From positions 1,528,527 through 1,592,526 of the forward strand of contig NZ_KB900539.1 of assembly GCF_000378945.1 (NCBI RefSeq): a DNA stretch of 64,000 nucleotides, written 5' to 3'. Position numbers and translations under genes: made by a program. Positions 9,649 through 16,539 of this stretch are shown piece by piece (within the stretch, counting starts at the first letter, position 1; every line of letters starts with the position of its first letter). The notes beneath the pieces were generated by a model. It was given only the letters and a program-made list of their open reading frames with translations. It did not search any database and was not told the origin of the DNA. Source of the DNA: Methyloversatilis universalis EHg5 (GTDB lineage Bacteria; Pseudomonadota; Gammaproteobacteria; Burkholderiales; Rhodocyclaceae).

Positions 9649-10835
9649 GTTGATTCCTCTTCGTTCGCATTGACGCGCAGCCGCGTGCTCCAGTCGTCGA
9701 AGGAGTGGCTGACGAGATAGGGATCGGCCTCCACGCCGCCCGGTGTCTCGGCCAGTATCGTGAACTGGCCTTCGCTGTTTACCCGGCCGATGCGCGGATA
9801 GAGGCGGGCGTGGTGGTTGTGCGGCAGGATGCGGATGCGTCCCTGCGGTGCCTCGAACTCGCGTCCGAGAATGTGCGGCAGCAGGATGTCATGGTCATCG
9901 CTGCCCGCTTCGCGGAAGGCGTCGGCGAACACATGCACCTGGTAGTAGGACGACTCCCAGCTCATATTGGGCTGCACATCGTTGCCGAACAGCTTGCGGA
10001 ACAGCGCGACGCAGTCGCGGTTGCGCGGTGTGCCGATCGACTGGAAATAGGTGCCGCCGGTGTAGTGGCCCTCGGCCAGACGGATACCCATTTCGGATAC
10101 TTCCTCCTCGCTGGTGCACAGGCTGGCGATCGGCATCCTCTTCGGATCGAAACCGGCGTCCGCATAGGCCTGGTAGAGCATGCGGGTGGTCTTGCCGACC
10201 ATGGTCGAGAAGATGAAGTCCGGCTGCTTGGCCTTGATGTCCTTCATGATGGGCGTGAAGGCGCTTTCCTTCGCGTCGAGGTGCACATAGCGTTCGCCCA
10301 CCTTGGCTCCGCCCTGACGGTGGTGCACGAAGTCGCTCATGATGCGGTTCGACTCGTAGGGGAAGATGTAGTCGCTGCCGATCAGATACACCCGCGCGCC
10401 GAAACGGGTCGACATGTAGTCGGCGAGCAGGGCGCTGTTCTGGTTCGGCGCACCACCGGTGTAGATGATGTTGTTCGAGAACTCGAAGCCCTCGTACATG
10501 GTCGGGCAGAACAGCAGGCGGTTCCATCTTTCGACCACCGGCAGCACCGCCTTGCGCGTGCTCGACATGTAGCAGCCGAAGATGACATTGACCTTGTCGT
10601 CCTGGACCAGACGGGTCGCGAGCGAGCGGAAAAGCTGCGGATTCGACTGCGGATCGTAGTAGACCGGAACCAGCTCCCGGCCGTGGATGCCGCCGGCATC
10701 ATTGATCTCGCGGATCGCGAAAAGCGTGCCGGCCAGCATCGTATTTTCGATGCGCGATGTCACGCCCTCACGCGAGAACAGAACACCGACCTTGATGGGA
10801 TCGTTTGTGGACACGGGTTTGCGGCCGGGTGACAA
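9645..10835 (-). CDS. AmiC-like amide sensor (cytoplasmic binding-protein fold)
   Basis: A 396-residue periplasmic-binding-protein-like domain with no signal peptide, as in AmiC, which holds AmiR inactive until an amide binds. The core begins IKVGVLFSREG near residue 14. It is clearly related to the exported UrtA-like protein at 16540-17715: both carry GCY-x-S-x2-RKAVLPV and a YLIGSDYI segment. The longest reading starts with TTG at 10835; an in-frame GTG lies at 10814, and neither has a good ribosome site. The ligand is unknown; formamide, dimethylformamide or urea are reasonable guesses from the target genes. Confidence 0.88.
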   Translation of the reverse strand: MSPGRKPVSTNDPIKVGVLFSREGVTSRIENTMLAGTLFAIREINDAGGIHGRELVPVYYDPQSNPQLFRSLATRLVQDDKVNVIFGCYMSSTRKAVLPVVERWNRLLFCPTMYEGFEFSNNIIYTGGAPNQNSALLADYMSTRFGARVYLIGSDYIFPYESNRIMSDFVHHRQGGAKVGERYVHLDAKESAFTPIMKDIKAKQPDFIFSTMVGKTTRMLYQAYADAGFDPKRMPIASLCTSEEEVSEMGIRLAEGHYTGGTYFQSIGTPRNRDCVALFRKLFGNDVQPNMSWESSYYQVHVFADAFREAGSDDHDILLPHILGREFEAPQGRIRILPHNHHARLYPRIGRVNSEGQFTILAETPGGVEADPYLVSHSFDDWSTRLRVNANEEEST

Positions 10836-10860
10836 AAAACGTGATTGATACTAACAGAGC

Positions 10861-10889
10861 TTGACCGCGCGAAAGAGGCTCACTAAGAT
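10861..10889 (+). promoter_or_regulatory. Sigma-70 promoter of the dimethylformamidase operon
   Basis: TTGACC (10861-10866) and TAAGAT (10884-10889) are separated by exactly 17 bases, close to the housekeeping consensus. The expected start point near 10896 lies just upstream of the first leader hairpin at 10900. Confidence 0.75.
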
Positions 10890-10899
10890 TCACTCAACG

Positions 10900-10946
10900 C
10901 TTCGCCCCGCCAACACTGCCGGGCGCGAAGACGGGCAAAAAGGCCT
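10900..10946 (+). promoter_or_regulatory. ANTAR-type antitermination leader element (dmf copy)
   Basis: Two hairpins precede a terminator. P1 (10900-10930) pairs CTTCGC-CCCG with CGGG-C-GCGAAG (one bulged C) around CCAACACTGC, in which an inner C-G pair would leave the hexaloop AACACT. P2 (10933-10946) pairs GGGC with GCCT around the hexaloop AAAAAG, and its 3' strand is also the 5' arm of the terminator. P2 and terminator are therefore mutually exclusive, as expected for ANTAR targets. The copy at 16370-16415 keeps the loops while its stems covary. Confidence 0.65.
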
Positions 10947-10987
10947 GCACGGATCTCCGGATCCGGCAGGCCTTTTTGTTTTGGTTT
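10937..10987 (+). terminator. Leader terminator upstream of the dimethylformamidase genes
   Basis: AAAAAGGCCTGC, one bulged A, then CGGATC pairs with GATCCG-GCAGGCC and TTTTT across a TCCG tetraloop. A long T-rich tract follows to about 10987. It sits 104 bp upstream of the first structural gene, after the promoter, so it must be read through for expression. Confidence 0.85.
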
Positions 10988-11090
10988 TTCGCTTTCGAGT
11001 TTTCGCAGTTTTTCGAGATTTTTCGCATTGGCCAGTGCCGGCCGGTCGCGACAGGAGCTTCCAGATGTTCAACCCTTGAAGGAGAGTGCA

Positions 11091-11531
11091 GTGATTCCGA
11101 TACCCAGGAAAGGCACGCCGGAACGCGACCGGCTGATCCAGGAACACCTCGAGTGCGTGAAGTCGATGGCCGGCGTGGCCGGCTTTTCAGTGCTCAAGTG
11201 CGCGACGCCGGGCGACACCACCGAAATCAGCGGCGGTGTGCATGAAGACTATCTGCTGCGCCGCGTGCTGCTGCGCATGCGCGGCGCCTCGCCCAAAGGC
11301 AAGCTCATCGTCATCTGCACCAAGATCGACGCTGAATGGCGCATCGGGCGTCTGTCGGGCATCCGCGGCGTGCCGCCGGTATTCGTCGACGACACCGTCT
11401 ACACCAGCGAGCAGGACATCCAGCACGCCATCTTCCTGATGCGTCTCGACGAAATGGACGAGACCGATGGCATGCCTGAGCACTACCACGAAGGCTACAA
11501 GCGGCGCGACGACAACTGGCCGGTGACCTGA
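11091..11531 (+). CDS. dmfA1: N,N-dimethylformamidase small subunit
   Basis: A 146-residue protein placed directly before the large subunit gene; the known small subunit of this enzyme is about 130 residues. With the large subunit it hydrolyses dimethylformamide to dimethylamine and formate. The GTG at 11091 is chosen because AAGGAG ends 7 bases before it; a longer reading from 11028 has no such site. The protein is soluble and charged, with a C-terminal region rich in Asp, Glu and His. Expression should depend on read-through of the leader terminator at 10937-10987. Confidence 0.85.
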   Translation: MIPIPRKGTPERDRLIQEHLECVKSMAGVAGFSVLKCATPGDTTEISGGVHEDYLLRRVLLRMRGASPKGKLIVICTKIDAEWRIGRLSGIRGVPPVFVDDTVYTSEQDIQHAIFLMRLDEMDETDGMPEHYHEGYKRRDDNWPVT

Positions 11532-11638
11532 TCACCGCTGTGTCCTGACGTGCGCGGCTGCGGCCGCACCGTTTTCACCCCATCCCCGTAAATGCATCCG
11601 AGCCCCCGGAGGGCGGCGCTCGGCCTGGAGAAACGACC

Positions 11639-14035
11639 ATGTGTGCAATGCGACTGACCGGATACGCCGACAAGTTCAGCGTCCATCCCGGCGACAAGAT
11701 CAAGTTCTACGTCAATTGCGACGGACCGAAGCAGTACAGCGCGTCCATCGTGCAGATGATCAATGGCGACACCAACCCGCGCGGCCCTGGCTTCATCGAG
11801 AAGGCGGTGAAGGCCGACTGCGAGGGCGACTACGACGGCATCAAGCAGGTCGTCTACGGCGGCTCCTACGGTTTCGTGGCGGACGCGCCGCAGCTGAAGC
11901 CGGACAGCTTCACGCTGCAGTGCTGGATCTGGCCGACCACGCCCAAGACCGACAAGCGCTACTGGAAGCACGGCGCCCAGGGCCTGGTGACCAAGTGGTC
12001 CGGCGGCAAGGGCTATGGCCTGTTCATCAATACCGACGGCTGTGTCGAGCTGCGCATCAACGGTGAAACCTACTCGACCGGCGCGCCGCTGCGTGACCAC
12101 GCCTGGCACTTCATCGCGGCGAGCTTCGACGCGAAGACCGGAGAGGTGGTGCTGTATCACGAGCCGCAGGTGGTCTATGCACTCGACCCCGAAATTCCGC
12201 CGGTCAAGGCGAGCTTCAAGGGCAAGGTCGAACACACCGACCTGCCGCTGGTGATCGCAGGCTACGTTGATCATGTCGAGCCGGGGCCGCTGGGCCTGTC
12301 CTCGCTGCCGCAGGGCGTCATCGTCGGCGGCCAGTACAACGGCAAGATCGACAGCCCGCGCCTGTGCAGCCGTGCGCTGTCGCGCTTCGAGATCGAAATG
12401 ATGAAGGGCGGCGCGCAGCCGGGCCTGACCGAGCGCCGCAACGCCGGCCCGACCGGCGTGCTGTCGGAAGCCATCGTCGCCGCCTGGGACTTTTCCGACG
12501 GCATCGACACGCTGGTGGCGAAGGATGCCGGCCCCTACCGCTTCGACGCCACGCTTGTTAACTGCCCGACGCGCGCGCTGACCGGCTACAACTGGGCCGG
12601 CCAGACCTTCGACTGGAAGGTGGCGCCGAAGGAATACGGCGCCATCCACTTCCACGACGACGACCTCGACAACGCGCGCTGGGAAGTGAGCTTCGAGTGG
12701 ACCGTGCCGGCGGACATCAAGAGCCGCTTCTACGCCGCCAAGCTCACCACGCCGGAAGGTGACGAGGACTACATCCCGTTCTGGATCGTGCCGAAGATCG
12801 GTAAGGAACAGTCGAAGATCGCCGTGATGGTGCCCACCATCAGCTACATGGCCTACGCGAACGAGCACGTTGCGTGCAATGCGGGTGGCGCCGAACTGTT
12901 CGTCTATCGCGTGCCCATCATGCAGCAGCAGAACATGTTCCTCGCCGAACACCGCGAGTACGGCGGCTCGATCTACGACACCCACACCGACGGCAGCGGC
13001 ATCTGCCTGTCGTCCCGACTGCGGCCCATCCTGAGCATCCGGCCGAAGTACGACCACTTCCTGGCGCAGGCGCCGTGGCAGTACCCGGCCGACCTGCACC
13101 TGATCTGCTGGCTGGAACAGATGGGCTACGAGTACGACGTGTTCACTGACGAGGACGTGACCTATGACGGTCTGGCCCGGCTGGAGAACTACAACGTCAT
13201 CATCACCGGTTCGCACCCCGAGCACAACTCGGGCACCCAGCTCGACGCGCTGCACAACTACACGCAGCGCGGCGGCCGCCTGATGTATATGGGCGCCGAC
13301 GCCTGGTACTGGGTGCATTCCTTCCATCCGGCCTACGACGGTCTGGGCCGCGGCATCGTCACCGAAATGCGCCGCTGCGAATCCGGCATCCGCACCTGGC
13401 GCGCCGATCCGGGCGAGTACTACCACCAGGGCACCGGCGAACTGGGCGGGATGTGGCGCTACCGTGGCCGCTACCTGCACTCGGTGGCCGGCACCGGCAT
13501 GTCGTCCGAAGGTTTCGACATTTCGTCCTACTACTCGCGTACGCCGGAAAGTCTGGATCCGCGCGTCAGTTGGGCCTTCGACGGCATCGGCTACGAAGAG
13601 AACCTCGGCAACTTCGGTCTGGTCGGCGGCGGTGCGGCCGGTCTGGAGCTGGACATCGTCGACACCATGCTGGGTTCGCCGCCGCACATCCTCACCGTCG
13701 CCACCTCGGCCGGTCGTCACACCGAGGCCTACCTGCTGGTGATGGAGGATTTCGGCTTCAACCAGCAAGGTCTGGACGGCACCGTGCATCCGCGCGTGCG
13801 CGCCGACATCACCTTCCACGAAACGCCCAACGGCGGCGGCTGCTTTGCCTTCAGCTCCATTGCCTACTGCGGTTCGCTGCCGTGGAACAACTGCGACAAC
13901 AACATTTCGCGTCTGACCAGGAACGTGCTTGACCGCTTCATGCAGGACGGCCCGCTGCCGGCCGCGCCGAAGGAAGCGATCAAACACCGCGGTCGCGCGG
14001 ATTACGAGTCGCCGGCGCTGGCGTCGAAGAGCTGA
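11639..14035 (+). CDS. dmfA2: N,N-dimethylformamidase large (catalytic) subunit
   Basis: A 798-residue protein; the family is about 760. A concanavalin-like (LamG-type) beta-sandwich occupies roughly residues 80-250, followed by the catalytic domain. The enzyme family uses a mononuclear iron held by two tyrosines and a glutamate. By spacing and motif these should be Tyr406 (in MAYANEH), Tyr446 (in SIYDTHTDG) and Glu528 (in SHPEHN), which keep nearly the same spacing as the ligands I recall from the Paracoccus enzyme. GGAG lies 9 bases before the ATG. Start at 11639 is supported; an in-frame ATG at 11648 is possible. Confidence 0.92.
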   Translation: MCAMRLTGYADKFSVHPGDKIKFYVNCDGPKQYSASIVQMINGDTNPRGPGFIEKAVKADCEGDYDGIKQVVYGGSYGFVADAPQLKPDSFTLQCWIWPTTPKTDKRYWKHGAQGLVTKWSGGKGYGLFINTDGCVELRINGETYSTGAPLRDHAWHFIAASFDAKTGEVVLYHEPQVVYALDPEIPPVKASFKGKVEHTDLPLVIAGYVDHVEPGPLGLSSLPQGVIVGGQYNGKIDSPRLCSRALSRFEIEMMKGGAQPGLTERRNAGPTGVLSEAIVAAWDFSDGIDTLVAKDAGPYRFDATLVNCPTRALTGYNWAGQTFDWKVAPKEYGAIHFHDDDLDNARWEVSFEWTVPADIKSRFYAAKLTTPEGDEDYIPFWIVPKIGKEQSKIAVMVPTISYMAYANEHVACNAGGAELFVYRVPIMQQQNMFLAEHREYGGSIYDTHTDGSGICLSSRLRPILSIRPKYDHFLAQAPWQYPADLHLICWLEQMGYEYDVFTDEDVTYDGLARLENYNVIITGSHPEHNSGTQLDALHNYTQRGGRLMYMGADAWYWVHSFHPAYDGLGRGIVTEMRRCESGIRTWRADPGEYYHQGTGELGGMWRYRGRYLHSVAGTGMSSEGFDISSYYSRTPESLDPRVSWAFDGIGYEENLGNFGLVGGGAAGLELDIVDTMLGSPPHILTVATSAGRHTEAYLLVMEDFGFNQQGLDGTVHPRVRADITFHETPNGGGCFAFSSIAYCGSLPWNNCDNNISRLTRNVLDRFMQDGPLPAAPKEAIKHRGRADYESPALASKS

Positions 14036-14110
14036 TGTGAGGTGCACGCAGGGTTCGCTCGCCATGCGGGCGAACCCTGCGCAGATGGAATCAGACTGAG
14101 GATTCGTCAG

Positions 14111-15094
14111 ATGGAATGCATGACCGAACATCCGGTTCACCTGCACCGCCGACCGGGCAGGGCGGGCGAGGCATTCGACGTCGCCGCCTTCCGCGGGCTG
14201 GATTTCGCCCGCGCCGAGGACGACGCGATCTGGACGCGCGAATGGGTGTGCGTGGGCAGCCCGCTCGACATTCCGGCCGCCGGCGACCTGCTGCCTTTCA
14301 CCGTCGGCGATCACGCCATCCACGTTCAGCGCCTGCCGGATGGCGGATTCGCTGGCCGCTTCAACAAGGCGCAGCACGGCGGCTGCCGCGTGGTGCCGCT
14401 GCAGTGCCAGCAGGGCGCGAAGACGCCGTGTTCCTTCACCTCCTGCGGCCACAGTCTCGACCGCCCGGCCATCGCTGCCGGCGAGCTGGGCGAGGGTACG
14501 CCGCAGATGTACCAGTATCTCGGCCTGCGACCGGAGCGCCTGCTGCCGGTGCGCGCCGCGACCTGGGGGCCGCTGCTGTTCGTGAGCCTCGATCCGCACG
14601 GGACCTCGTTCGAGCCGATCGCCCGCGCGCTGACGGCGGCACTGCCGGCCTGGCGCGGCGAGCCCGCGGACCGCCACCGCATCCGCTGGATGGACTGCGA
14701 CGCCAACTGGAAGCTGGTCGCCCAGCACCTGCTGGCGGCGTCGACCACGCTCTCATCCGGTGAGGTCGCGTTGTGCCGTGCCGATGCCGAAGGACGGGCG
14801 GCGCTGCTGTTCCCCAATCTCGTGCTGCTGTCGTCACCGCTTGGCACCTGTGCCGTCGTGCTGCAGCCGGTGTCGCTCACCCGCACGCTGTGCCGGGTCG
14901 CGCAGTTCGGGCCAGACGACAGCCCGCTCGCTTGGGAGATGTTGCTGCACACCCGGCTTGCCGCCGCCGCGCAGGCGCAGGCGGCGATCGAAGGCGGCGG
15001 CATAGGCGGACGCGGCTGTGAGCCGGCCGGCCAGCTGGATGCCGGCGGACGATGGATCGAAACGCAGGTGATGGCGCGCATCGCTGCGCGCTGA
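14111..15094 (+). CDS. Rieske-oxygenase-like protein lacking metal ligands
   Basis: A 327-residue protein that follows the alpha subunit of Rieske non-haem oxygenases along its whole length. It has the WTREWVCVGSP and IPAAGD segments, then a Rieske-like region and an NWK helix. The cluster ligands are broken: in the first motif His89 remains but the cysteine position is Ala87; in the second His114 remains but the cysteine position is Ser111. In the catalytic domain the two iron histidines expected after NWK (199-201) appear as Thr212 and Gly217. It is therefore probably not an oxygenase; a structural or chaperone role for dimethylformamidase is conceivable. GAGGA lies 8 bases before the ATG at 14111. 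Confidence 0.75.
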   Translation: MECMTEHPVHLHRRPGRAGEAFDVAAFRGLDFARAEDDAIWTREWVCVGSPLDIPAAGDLLPFTVGDHAIHVQRLPDGGFAGRFNKAQHGGCRVVPLQCQQGAKTPCSFTSCGHSLDRPAIAAGELGEGTPQMYQYLGLRPERLLPVRAATWGPLLFVSLDPHGTSFEPIARALTAALPAWRGEPADRHRIRWMDCDANWKLVAQHLLAASTTLSSGEVALCRADAEGRAALLFPNLVLLSSPLGTCAVVLQPVSLTRTLCRVAQFGPDDSPLAWEMLLHTRLAAAAQAQAAIEGGGIGGRGCEPAGQLDAGGRWIETQVMARIAAR

Positions 15095-15120
15095 TCGGGC
15101 AAACCAGGAGATCTGTATAT

Positions 15121-15810
15121 ATGGACGCACTGATGGAAACGGCGCTGTCACTCGAAGACGCGGTGGCCGCCTACCGCGATGGCGATCTGCCGACTGCGGC
15201 GAGATTGTTCGAGGCGCTGGCCGAAGAAGGCGAAGCGGAGGCGCAGGCCTGGACCGGCGCGCTGTACGCGAATGGTGAAGGCGTGCCGGCTGATCTGGCG
15301 CAGGCTTTCCGCTGGTATCTGCGCGCCGCAGAGGGCGGCCACGTGCCGGCGCAGACCAATGTCGGCGCCATGCTCATGATGGGCAACGGCACGCCGACTG
15401 ATCCCGAGCGCGGCCTGCACTGGCTGCGCACCGCGGCCGAAGCAGGCGACGCGATGGCGCAGAGCAATCTGGCCACGCTGTACTTCAAGGGCCAGGGCAC
15501 GACGCAGGACGAAGCGCAGGCGGCGCACTGGTACCGGCAGGCGGCCGGGCAGGGGCACTTTCCCTCTCAGGCGCGGCTGGGTTTCATGTACGCCAACGGG
15601 CTGGGCGTGGACAAGGACAGGGCGCAGGCCTTCGCCTGGCTGTCGCTGGCCGCGCAGCACGGCGTGGGCAGCGCGCTCAATGCGCTTGAGGGCATGATCG
15701 GCCAGATGTCGGCCGAAGAGAAACAGAAGGGGGCTGCGCTGTTCGACCAGTGGCGCAGCCGCACCGCAGCGGTGTCGTCGCCGGCACGGCTGATTCCGGT
15801 TCCGGGGTGA
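15121..15810 (+). CDS. Sel1-repeat protein
   Basis: A 229-residue protein with about four Sel1-like (TPR-related) repeats of 36 residues, starting near residues 38, 74, 110 and 146 (for example AQAFRWYLRAAEGG). Such alpha-solenoids mediate protein-protein contacts. AGGAG lies 10 bases before the ATG at 15121. No signal peptide is visible, so it is probably cytoplasmic. It lies 26 bp after the Rieske-like gene in the dimethylformamidase operon and may help assemble or hold that complex. Confidence 0.85.
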   Translation: MDALMETALSLEDAVAAYRDGDLPTAARLFEALAEEGEAEAQAWTGALYANGEGVPADLAQAFRWYLRAAEGGHVPAQTNVGAMLMMGNGTPTDPERGLHWLRTAAEAGDAMAQSNLATLYFKGQGTTQDEAQAAHWYRQAAGQGHFPSQARLGFMYANGLGVDKDRAQAFAWLSLAAQHGVGSALNALEGMIGQMSAEEKQKGAALFDQWRSRTAAVSSPARLIPVPG

Positions 15811-15814
15811 TGCG

Positions 15815-16120
15815 ATGAGCTACAGCGTGCAGCAGATCAAGTTCGAGTGCCTCACCTATATCAAGGAGTTCGGTGCGCGCATGGACGAGTGGTCCATCGG
15901 CATGGCGGACGACCCGGAACACGCGCTGTTCGGCCTGTGCGGCGTCGACCCGGAGCGCGACATCTGGCTGTGGAAGCCGGCGCTGTCGGTGAATGCCGCG
16001 CGCACCGTGGTCGACTTCATGACCGGCCGCTATCGGCTGCACCCGGCGCGCGCGTCGAACGCGGCCGCGGGGGGGCGTTGCGTATTCATGTACCGACGAT
16101 CCACCGCCATGGAGGGGTAG
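15815..16120 (+). CDS. Small conserved-context protein of unknown function
   Basis: A 101-residue protein starting 4 bp after the Sel1-repeat gene, so surely in the same operon. It is soluble, with a mixed alpha/beta composition and no motif I recognise. The C-terminal 25 residues look less ordered. As the last gene before the second leader it may belong to dimethylformamide use. No function can be assigned. Confidence 0.65.
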   Translation: MSYSVQQIKFECLTYIKEFGARMDEWSIGMADDPEHALFGLCGVDPERDIWLWKPALSVNAARTVVDFMTGRYRLHPARASNAAAGGRCVFMYRRSTAMEG

Positions 16121-16330
16121 CGGCCGCGATACTGCAGGAGCGGACCTCTGACCGCGGCAGTGCCTTCGGTCACGCATCGCCGCCTGTTGCGGTGCCGCGA
16201 CCGTGCGCGCATGGCGTCATGTGCGTCTGCCCGCGAGTACCGGAATGCTGATGTGCTGACCGCCTGAAATCGCTCGCCTGCGTGCGTTCAGACCGTCGAA
16301 AAGAATTTGAAAAAAAGCCGCTGTCGACGC

Positions 16331-16359
16331 TTGACGCACCGCAGCAGCCTTCCTATCAT
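16331..16359 (+). promoter_or_regulatory. Sigma-70 promoter of the urea/amide-binding protein gene
   Basis: TTGACG (16331-16336) and TATCAT (16354-16359) are 17 bases apart. The predicted start near 16366 is immediately before the leader hairpin at 16370, matching the dimethylformamidase leader. The 16121-16330 stretch upstream shows no gene or other signal to me. Confidence 0.75.
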
Positions 16360-16369
16360 CGATTCAACT

Positions 16370-16415
16370 TTCCGCGTCGCCAGCATTGCCGGCGCGGAAC
16401 AAGGCAAAAGGGCCT
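16370..16415 (+). promoter_or_regulatory. ANTAR-type antitermination leader element (second copy)
   Basis: P1 (16370-16399) is a 10-bp stem, TTCCGCGTCG with CGGCGCGGAA, around CCAGCATTGC; an inner C-G pair leaves the hexaloop AGCATT. P2 (16402-16415) pairs AGGC with GCCT around AAAAGG, again using the terminator's 5' arm. Compared with the copy at 10900-10946, the P1 loop differs only by purine or pyrimidine exchanges while the stems change on both sides. This is good evidence for RNA structure. Confidence 0.65.
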
Positions 16416-16452
16416 GCCCTGGATCTCCGGATCCGGGCAGGCCCTTTTTTTT
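16406..16452 (+). terminator. Leader terminator upstream of the binding-protein gene
   Basis: AAAAGGGCCTGCCC, one bulged T, then GGATC pairs with GATCC-GGGCAGGCCC across a TCCG tetraloop, followed by eight Ts. It is 88 bp upstream of the start codon and shares its GGATC-TCCG-GATCC core with the dmf leader terminator. Confidence 0.88.
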
Positions 16453-16539
16453 CGCCTTCACGACACGTAATTCCGCCCCGGCAACGACGACGGTGCGATC
16501 GCAAGCCACTTTCTTTCATCACTTCAATCGAGGTTCAAC

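Noticed and set aside
11495-14728. Long antisense open frame across dmfA2
   Set aside because: It lies opposite a well-supported catalytic subunit, shows shadow-type composition and no ribosome site or motif.
16121-16330. Open frame continuing after the small orphan gene
   Set aside because: No start signal or composition bias; the segment is upstream of the second leader promoter and is treated as intergenic.
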